From Flectonema sp. DT1601 (taxonomy: Eukaryota; Euglenozoa; Diplonemea; Diplonemida; Diplonemidae): a stretch of DNA of 64,000 bases. A model generated the notes under the pieces. The model did no database searches, was not told the origin of the DNA, and saw only the letters and a program-made list of their open reading frames with translations. This document shows, piece after piece, positions 53,905 to 61,699 of the stretch. Numbering within the stretch: the stretch's first letter is position 1; each line of letters opens with the position of its first letter. The DNA is taken from assembly GCA_964019425.1 (NCBI GenBank), contig OZ025781.1:186001-250000 (forward strand), in the 5' to 3' direction. Made by a program: the position numbers and the translations under genes.

Positions 53905-56376
53905 TTAAGCACCGTCGCGACGATCTTCGAGTTCTTCATCTTTCTGTTCCTCCTCCGCTGATTTCCTACAACAACACATGTAAACAATAACAATAACAAC
54001 TATTACGAATACGCCAGAAAATATCGAAATCAGAAGTGTATTGCGAAGCCTCACATCGCTGTCATCACTGCTGGAGGTACTTGCCCCAGTTGGGGCCGCA
54101 GTAGGAGCAGTAGACGAAACCACAACATTACCTGGCACCTTGTAAGTTCCAGCCTCAAATTCCACCCAATTAGTTGAAGCAGTCGAACTGAGTGCAGCAG
54201 TTTGCTGAAGTATCTGCAACTCTGTTGCAGCTGAGAATGGAGGCCAGAAAGGCAACACATGATCAGCATAAACAGGAAGAAATTCATCCGAAATAGAAGC
54301 GCTCGGGTCAGAGAAGAAAGCAGCTAAACTGAATGTCAGCGCGGCGCTAGTTCTCGTGATTGGAGTCAGTGGCCTGTTTACGTTGTTTTTGGCGCCGGTA
54401 GCGACCCAAGATTTCCATTCGTAAAATGGTCCATTTGTAGCAGAACTTACTCTGTGCTTTTCCCCAGAAACACCACCAGCAGAGACAACTGTTACAGCAC
54501 TAGCCTTCCTAAGGAGCTTCACAGCAAGTGAACACGCACTTCCACATGCTCCGAGTGAAAATAGTTTTATGGTTGCGAATCCCTTCGTAGGTACACTAAT
54601 CTGCTCATTCGCTGCAAAGTTACACTGAGCATACATCGCAGTGTTTTTCGCTTCAAGCAGCGAGTCGGAGAGAGAAACAATCTTTGGAACCACAAACACT
54701 TCAGGTGATCCAGCAGCCCTGCTCTTCTTCGGAGGGTTTTTAAAGGCCTCACTCAACTTAGCTTGTGCCTGCTGCATGTTTGTGTTGCTCAAAGGTTCGT
54801 TGTATAAGCTTTCCCCGTTAGAAACAAGCAACGCGTTGTAGTTTTCACCACCAACCACAGCAGATTGTATCAAACTGATGTATCCCTTAGTGAAGTCAGT
54901 GAGGTGGTATTCAGAAGCACCCTTAGTGGAAGCAGCACTTGCAGGTGAGATACGGAAATCGCTTCTCGTCCTCGATGTTTCCCTGAGTCCTGCAGGGTAT
55001 TGGAGCTTCGGAGTGAAGTACTCAATCGCCGTGTAGGCCAAAATCTGAAATCCACCACCGTTGCCACGGACGTCCAGGATCAATTCTGTGATTCTCGGGG
55101 AAAACGCAATCGCATAATCACTGCAAGCCTCAATAACTTTTAAAAACCCGAAGAGGACTTTGATTTCATCACAACCCTGTAAGTTGGCGGTGCTAGGTTC
55201 AAAGGTTCCGATGTACAAGTACATTACTGGCTTTGCGTTGGTTTCGAAAGAGCTGCACACAATATTCGGTTCATTGGTATTTTGTGGATATTGAGCAACT
55301 ATCTTACCCTGATTCCAGAGATCTGAAGGAGCAAGCTGCTGAACTGATCTTTTGGACACGTGTTCCTGTTCCTTCTTTGCAGATGCAGCCTTGTCAGCCT
55401 TGTCAGCGTTGTGAAGATCTCTCGCAATGTCTGAAAGTGGATTAGGAGGAAGGTTAGGTCCGGAGTTCACTTCAGGACTTTTATGAATACCTGCCCTCTG
55501 ATCAGCGATAGGAGGAATTGGTTTATATGCCTCTCTGTTCTGCCTGATGTGAGTAATGTCGTTAGGGGTCACTGGTGCTTCCTGTACCTGAGCACCTCTC
55601 GCAGTCGCTGCTGGACGGTTACCAGCAACTATGACAGCGGTTGTTAACTGTTGGTCATCCCTTCCAGCGTAGATTGGAAGGGTGTGAGACGTACCAGCAA
55701 CAGTTATTTGCATTGTGGTGGCCTGGTATCCAAATGAGGTTGAAGATATACCTGCAGCGTTAGGGCTGTTTAGGTATTCATTAAGGTCTGCGCCATTAGA
55801 CTTCGAAGTGCCGTTGTCACCAAGCAACTTTGATAAAGAGGCCACTGCTGGCTGTCCGTTGATTGCAGTTACGACGTTGCCAACCTGAACACTGCTCCAC
55901 GTCTGTCCCTGAGAATAGGCACTGAAAAGGACATGGCGTTCCCTGATGAAAATAACCTGCTGTCCATTATCCATTCTTGATCCGAATACAAAAGGAATAG
56001 ATAACTCAGCAAAGTACCCCGATGGTGGAGAGTAAGAAGTATGCCCGTCTTGTAACTTTAAGAAGAGTTGAGCCATTGAAGCTTGAAATTGGAAATCACT
56101 ATTCCACTGTTGAGTAGAGAACTGTTGAAGAGAACCCTTCAAGTTAACCTTTCCAATCACAGATGGGTCTGTTGATAGAGCGATGTCAGTTCCATGGTAA
56201 AACTCAACCATCTCAAGCGCTGCTTTTGTCGCTTCCGTCACAGTTGCTTTATCCACCGGAACAGTGTTGTAACAGTCAAAGATTTCACTAGCTCTGTAGT
56301 AGTAAAAGTTATCTATCAGCCGCCCCTGCAAATTACATTGCGACACCGCCAGCAGGTTTATCATTGAGAGTAACAT
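53905..56376 (-). CDS. Gene 10: membrane-anchored S41/CPAF-like serine peptidase
   Basis: 823 residues. Cassettes: SPPSGYFAEL, GSR, IRERHVLF, GNVV. Private changes: VPVDKATVTEATK (Q to K near the N-terminus, otherwise invariant), SNTNMQQ for ASTNMQQ, and GTFEPSTAN with LFGFLK in an otherwise gene 7/8-like middle. Active site GACGSACSL (Ser613), then FYEWKSW. Stalk STAPTAAPTGASTSSS, DVRLRN before TM ~779-800, tail SAEEEQKDEELEDRRDGA, whose start resembles gene 1. Type B leader; ATG 56376 is the first in frame. Confidence 0.88.
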   Translation of the reverse strand: MLLSMINLLAVSQCNLQGRLIDNFYYYRASEIFDCYNTVPVDKATVTEATKAALEMVEFYHGTDIALSTDPSVIGKVNLKGSLQQFSTQQWNSDFQFQASMAQLFLKLQDGHTSYSPPSGYFAELSIPFVFGSRMDNGQQVIFIRERHVLFSAYSQGQTWSSVQVGNVVTAINGQPAVASLSKLLGDNGTSKSNGADLNEYLNSPNAAGISSTSFGYQATTMQITVAGTSHTLPIYAGRDDQQLTTAVIVAGNRPAATARGAQVQEAPVTPNDITHIRQNREAYKPIPPIADQRAGIHKSPEVNSGPNLPPNPLSDIARDLHNADKADKAASAKKEQEHVSKRSVQQLAPSDLWNQGKIVAQYPQNTNEPNIVCSSFETNAKPVMYLYIGTFEPSTANLQGCDEIKVLFGFLKVIEACSDYAIAFSPRITELILDVRGNGGGFQILAYTAIEYFTPKLQYPAGLRETSRTRSDFRISPASAASTKGASEYHLTDFTKGYISLIQSAVVGGENYNALLVSNGESLYNEPLSNTNMQQAQAKLSEAFKNPPKKSRAAGSPEVFVVPKIVSLSDSLLEAKNTAMYAQCNFAANEQISVPTKGFATIKLFSLGACGSACSLAVKLLRKASAVTVVSAGGVSGEKHRVSSATNGPFYEWKSWVATGAKNNVNRPLTPITRTSAALTFSLAAFFSDPSASISDEFLPVYADHVLPFWPPFSAATELQILQQTAALSSTASTNWVEFEAGTYKVPGNVVVSSTAPTAAPTGASTSSSDDSDVRLRNTLLISIFSGVFVIVVIVIVYMCCCRKSAEEEQKDEELEDRRDGA

Positions 56377-56690
56377 TTTATTTGAAGAACTGTTTAATAA
56401 AATACAGTAACAGTTCACAACATTCACAGATGTGTATTAATTACTTCAGACATCCATCCAAATCGTACGAATATCTGTGTTGATGTCCTGGAAAAGAAAA
56501 GTATCAATCAATTTAGTGACTAACATTAAAAAACCAACACAGCCCAGCAGGTAGCTGTCGGGATAACGGAGTTAGTTGTTCAACGCCTGGGCTCCCTGTT
56601 GAGTGAAGTCATCCGACGATAGAGTTGTTCAGTTATCCATATAACAGAAATTTATCTTACGATGTGAAGTCGCTTGAACAATATAAAAAA
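56377..56690 (-). promoter_or_regulatory. Leader block of gene 10 (type B)
   Basis: Nearly identical to the gene 9 leader, with CTGTTGAGTGAAGTCATCCG (T for G) as a private change. Confidence 0.6.
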
Positions 56691-58370
56691 GTTTATTCAT
56701 AAAAACAGCCAAGTAAATGTCGTAGAATACGACAGGTTTTCACCTTCCTCAGATATCAAAAAAATACTAAGGAATTTGCTTTCTCCGTATCTTTTTTTCT
56801 AATGTTTTTTTTTTCCCTTTCCAAGTGCAAGCTATCTACGACTAGAAGAACGATAGGCAATGAGCTGAACGTGTTCAATCCCAGGCGATGGTTCAAAAGG
56901 TATTCACGGCAATTCAGTACTGGTTCCCTGCTTGTGATGTCATTCTCAGACATCTATTTCTTTTCCGTTGACGGTTCCCTTAAGAGAGGAGCAAAAGAAA
57001 GAAAGCAAAAAAGGTTTCAGAAAAACACGAAAATGAAAACAACAACTGTTGTACGGTTCCCAAAGTTGCCGATAGCAGCAGCTTTTCATGTCTTTTTTCC
57101 CCTCTTCCGCCCTCAGCTTCTTTTGTTTGTTGTTTTACTGACCACTGACTACTTCACAGAAGCAAGTGCAAAGCTAAAAAGATTATAGCAATAAAGGACA
57201 GACAGAGAGTAACCTCCAATCTAACCGTTGTTCTATACGCAAGTTAATGGTCTAGAATAGTAGAGAAACCAAATGAGAGTTTTAAGGAATGAATTCGTGG
57301 AAGAGATGTCACCAAGGATGTGGAAACGTTTGTCGAGTTACGTTTCCCTCATAAATTCTCAGTAGGTGTGGGTATTTTCTTCTTTTTTCTTTCTGGTTGT
57401 TTTTCCGTCCCCCAAGAAGGAAAACGAAAAATCAAAAGAGACAAAGTGATTAGAAAAAGAAAAAAAGGGAATTAAGAAGAAAGAAAAAAGAATATCTTAT
57501 TTTTAAATTATCTCATTCCGTTCATCGCGACTTTGCAAAGCATCAAAGATCAAAGTGGAAGCGAGCAACCCGCCGATAGAATGAAAGCTTCCAGTCGCTG
57601 ACATAACCAGAGATATCATAAACCAAAGCACACAACAGCTCGTTAATTACACGAGCTGGCTGAGAAAGATTCTCACACGAGAACAGTTAGAATATGAGTT
57701 TTGTTATATTAGTCAGTATTAGCTATATTAGAGGAGAGTTATCACAAATAAATAAATAACCAAAATCAAAAGTATAAATTGTGGGATAAAAATTGAAAAA
57801 ACTTAAATCCCTAAAAAAGCAAGGAAGACACTGCGGGATCACTTCCTGTCCAACTGGTCTGGATAAGACCATTAATAGATTCAGCTTCTCCCACACATCA
57901 ATCAATTCCGTAGTGACGTGTCTAGTTATGAATAAGTTCTTCTTGATGCCTGAGAGGTACAATATCCATACACACAGTTGCCTTAGATACACAGATAGAT
58001 TGATAAGGAAGTCCTATACATTGCGTACTGTGCATCGCCAGCAAACTAAAGAGAGCATCGGGTTAACTCTTTAGAGCCACGAGGACAACAGTAACGTAAT
58101 TAGACCCCAGGTTGGTACACAAGACCAGCCTGTAGAACTTTAACCAGTTCAAAATGTCGATAATTTAGTACCAAAGTCAAAAGAAAAAGGTCAAAAAAAA
58201 AAAAATTTTTTTTCTGGAATCCGAATTTTGCTAAGTGTTTTCTGTGAATGATTGTACTAAAAAAACTTTGGATATAATAAAGATGGTGGATTTGGCCATT
58301 TTTTGCTGATTTGGAGACTTTTTATACACCATGATATTTATAATTACGGTATTATTTTTAGCTTGAAAAA
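56691..58370. other. Spacer 10, left: copy of spacer 9
   Basis: R2 56850-57000 in a plus-strand frame of 128 codons (56802-57188), R3 57165-57375, R4 57510-57735, drifted R5 57812-57872. 58080-58370 is single-copy AT-rich sequence that ends at the solo leader. No convincing gene. Confidence 0.6.
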
Positions 58371-58670
58371 GAAAACTGATGATGAGAAGTTGTGGATTCA
58401 TCGTATTGACTGGATGGGTAACTATTTGTGGTATCGACTTAGTACGAATATCTGTGTTGATGTCCTGGAAAAGAAAAGTATCAATCAATTTAGTGACTAA
58501 CATTAAAAAACCAACACAGCCCAGCAGGTAGCTGTCGGGATAACGGAGTTAGTTGTTCAACGCCTGGGCTCCCTGTTGAGGGAAGTCACCAGGGAATTGT
58601 TTAGTTGAAACTCATTGAAGTCGAAACAAACGAAATTGACCTTTACGGTGTCGCTTGAACAATATAAAAA
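58371..58670 (-). promoter_or_regulatory. Solo leader 2 (type A, no gene attached)
   Basis: Complete type A leader including acceptor and ATG of MNPQLLIISFL at 58401, continuing as FQAKNN rather than NKMLL. From MNPQ the frame runs 56 codons to 58231 with no similarity to S41. It shares the sequence TTTTCTTTT.CAAGCT past the breakpoint with solo leader 1 at 6850. Confidence 0.7.
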
Positions 58671-60663
58671 ATATTTAGCAAGCAAAAAATGAGAGAAGAT
58701 TACAGCAATGTTTTATTTTAATTTTTCAAATATTATTGACATCAGGGACAACATTAGTTCTTCTTGCCTTGTCAGTTTCAGAGAAGACGACGACAAGACA
58801 CCCAACAGAATTATCATAATACGAAATGTCCCAAATGAATAAATATGAACTAATGAAATAAAAAAGACATAACGACCTCCTCTGCGGGAAAGACTACAAA
58901 TTATAACCTTCTTCAGATATCTGAAGATGAAAAGGACCTTTATTTCCTCATTTTTTCTTTTGATTTGTGTTCCACCAACTGCTGACTACTACGCTGGCAA
59001 GTACCGAACTAATAAAATTATAGCAATAAAGGACAGACAGAGAGTAACCTCCCATCTAACCGTTGTTCTATACGCAAGTTAATGGTCTAGAATAGTAGAG
59101 AAACTAAATGAGAGTTTTAAGGAATGAATTCATGGAAGAGATGTCACCAAGGATGTGGAAACGTTTGTCGAGTTACGTTTCCCTCCTAAATGCTCCGTAG
59201 GTGTGGGTAGTTTCTACTTTCTTCTTTCTTTCATTTTATGTCCCCCAAGAAAAATAAAAAATCACAGGGGACAAAGCGATTTACAAAAACCATCCTCAGT
59301 TGAGTATCGAACCCGAGCTCTCGTAGTGATTAGAAAAAAAAAGAATTTTAAGAAATATCTTATTTTTTAAATTATCTCATCCAGTTCATCGCGACTTGAA
59401 AAGTGTTAAAGATCAAAGTGGAAGCGAGCAACTCGCTGACAGAATGAAAGCTTCCAGTCGCTGACATAACCAGAGATATCACAAACCAAAGCACACAACA
59501 GCTCGTTATTTACACGACGGCTGCACTGAGAAAGACACCCAACAGAATTATCATAATACGGAATGTCCCAAATGAATAAATATGAATTAATGAAATAAAA
59601 AAAGACATAACGATCTCCTCTGCGGAGAAGATCACAAATTGGAACCTTTTAAAAATGAAGAAGATTCACGGCAGTTCAGTAACAGTTCCCTGCTTGTGAT
59701 GTCATTCTCAGACATCTATTTCTTTTCTGTTGACAGTTGAGGAGCAAAAGAAAGAAGGTTTAGGAAAAACACGAAAATGAAAACAACAACTGTTGTACGG
59801 TTCACAAAGTTGCCGATAGCAGCAGCTTTTCGTGTCTTTTTTCCCTCTTCTGCCTTCAGTTTCTTTTGATTTGTGTTCCACTAACTACTGACTACTACGC
59901 TGACAATGAAAAAGGACAGAAAATAACCACTGGTCTAGAATAGTAGAGAAACTAAATGAGAGTTTTAAGGAATGAATTCGTGGAAGAGATGTCACCAAGG
60001 ATGTGGAAACGTTTGTCGAGTTACGTTTCCCTCATAAATGCTCTGTTGGTGTGGGTAGTTTCTACTTTCTTCTTTCTTTCATTTTCTGTTATCCAAGAAA
60101 AACAAAAAATCACAGGGGACAAAGCGATTAGATTTAATATCTTATTTTTTAAATTATCTCATTCAGTTCATCGCGACTTGAAAAGCATCGAAGATCAAAG
60201 TGGAAGCGAGCAACCCGCTGACAGAATGAATGTTTCCAGTCGCTGACATAACCAGTGATATCACAAACAACAGCTCGTTAATTACACGACAGCTGCATTG
60301 AGAAATATTTTCATACGAAAACAGTTAGAATATGAGTTTTGTTATATTAATCAGTATTAGCTTTATTAGAGGAGAGTTATTCATTTACTTATTTATTTAC
60401 GAAGCCTGGAAGCCAAAAAGCCAGTAAAAGCTCACAGTGTAATTGCTGTAAGCAACCAGAAAGAGACTCTCACAGACAGTTATCAAATAAATAAATAAGC
60501 AAATCAATCAAGGAATTGCAGTACAAAATTTAAAAAAAAAAACTTAAAATCTCTTACTCAGCACCTTTCAAAGAAGAAAGCAAGGAGGACACTGAGGTAT
60601 CAGGTCCTACAGGACTGAATAAGAGCTGTAATAAGTTCAGCTTCTCTGAAGAAGTTCCTTTCG
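58671..60663. other. Spacer 10, middle: internally duplicated R3/R4 set
   Basis: Two successive sets: R3 58990-59200 with R4 59375-59530, and R2 part 59660-59760 with R3 part 59930-60065 and R4 60145-60375. A ~90-base block (58800-58890) recurs at 59537-59625, marking a tandem duplication of ~735 bases. A drifted R5 is at 60550-60620. Plus-strand frames at 59155-59370 and 59956-60246 are short and repeat-derived. Confidence 0.6.
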
Positions 60664-60999
60664 ATGTATGAGAAGGACAATATGATTCACCTTTGGGCTG
60701 ATGTTAGTAGACACTTTGAGAACGTAACTGTTATCAGTCTGTTCCACAAAATAAATGAAGAAGCTAAGCTTGGGATGACTCTTTCCCTGCTCGGCTTGGC
60801 AAGTGTGAATGCGATCTACACTTTGACATCTGTGATGACACTCTCATCTCAGTCCCAGTCCTTCAGGAAAAGCAAACATAATTTCCACAAGTATCAGCTT
60901 ACAGGCAAAAGTACCAGAACAGTCAAAAAAAAAAAAAAAGAATTTCGAAATTGGTGGGCGGATTTGGGTTTTTTGGATAATATTTTTGTGGGGTGGTGA
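60664..60999 (+). CDS. Hypothetical short ORF with one hydrophobic segment
   Basis: 111 codons from a real ATG. The middle has a hydrophobic stretch (GMTLSLLGLASVNAIYTLT) and an amphipathic lead-in (FHKINEEAKL); the end is low complexity (poly-Lys from an A-run). It is not repeated elsewhere in the window and has more even base composition than the spacer around it. The segment loosely resembles the hydrophobic parts of R2 (LLVMSFSDIYFF) and R4 (LVMSATGNIHSV), so all three may be remains of one membrane-protein family. Function unknown; it may not be a gene. Confidence 0.25.
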   Translation: MYEKDNMIHLWADVSRHFENVTVISLFHKINEEAKLGMTLSLLGLASVNAIYTLTSVMTLSSQSQSFRKSKHNFHKYQLTGKSTRTVKKKKKEFRNWWADLGFLDNIFVGW

Positions 61000-61699
61000 G
61001 CTCGGATTGCGTATTAGTTGCCCACAGGATAGCCTGGCAAAAGAGTTTCTGCATATATAAAATAATCGGATATCAGGTCCTGTGTTTATTAATATCCATT
61101 AGAGTTCTCCAAGACTTGTATTAGTTTGTATTTATTAATAATCAAAATACGTATTTAGTAATCTGTGGGGAGTGGAGGTCATTTTATTGTTTTCGTTTTT
61201 CCTACTGCGGTACTAACGCAGCGTCCCCAGAATTTAAAAAAAAAAAGACAAAAAAAAAAAAAACATGAATGACAACTCGTCAACTAAAACAGAAACATTT
61301 CTGAAGAATGTTTAATTTTACTTATAAAAAAAAGCAAAAAAAAAATTTCAACACCATCTTTCCTGTAAGTTCTCTTGATGTCTGAGAGGTACAATTTAAG
61401 CTCAAAAGGAACAACAATTTCTCAGACAATCTTGACTGTCAGCAGCAGCGTAGTAAATGAATAAATAAAGCCACTGGAGGCCAGTTGAGCTCCACTTGCC
61501 TATGTTACCGTAACAGCTTTTTATAAAACTCATGAGTACTTAATTAATACATAATATTATATTGTCTTGAAAATTAAGCATAGAAAAAGACGAACACCAG
61601 GAAGGGGGGCGGCTCCTTGTCAATAGCCGTCTAGGGGGAGAGAATATAGAAATGTATGTTCAAACACGTATCGTAAACAGCGAAAGCAACACAAAAAGA
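61000..61699. other. Spacer 10, right: inverted block and R6
   Basis: 61028-61193 is the reverse complement of 47914-48079. R6 with a perfect hairpin at 61204-61222 (CTGCGGTACTAACGCAG). 61225-61699 is A-rich, with a private segment at 61590-61640 and no gene. Confidence 0.6.

Noticed and set aside
56802-57188. 128-codon plus-strand frame as a real gene
   Set aside because: It is built from R2 plus flanking repeat sequence; the corresponding frames in other spacers are cut or extended at different points, so no stable product is indicated.
61204-61222. ACTAACGC in R6 as part of a kinetoplastid spliced-leader RNA gene
   Set aside because: Only eight bases agree with the known mini-exon start; the rest of the exon and a donor site are absent.
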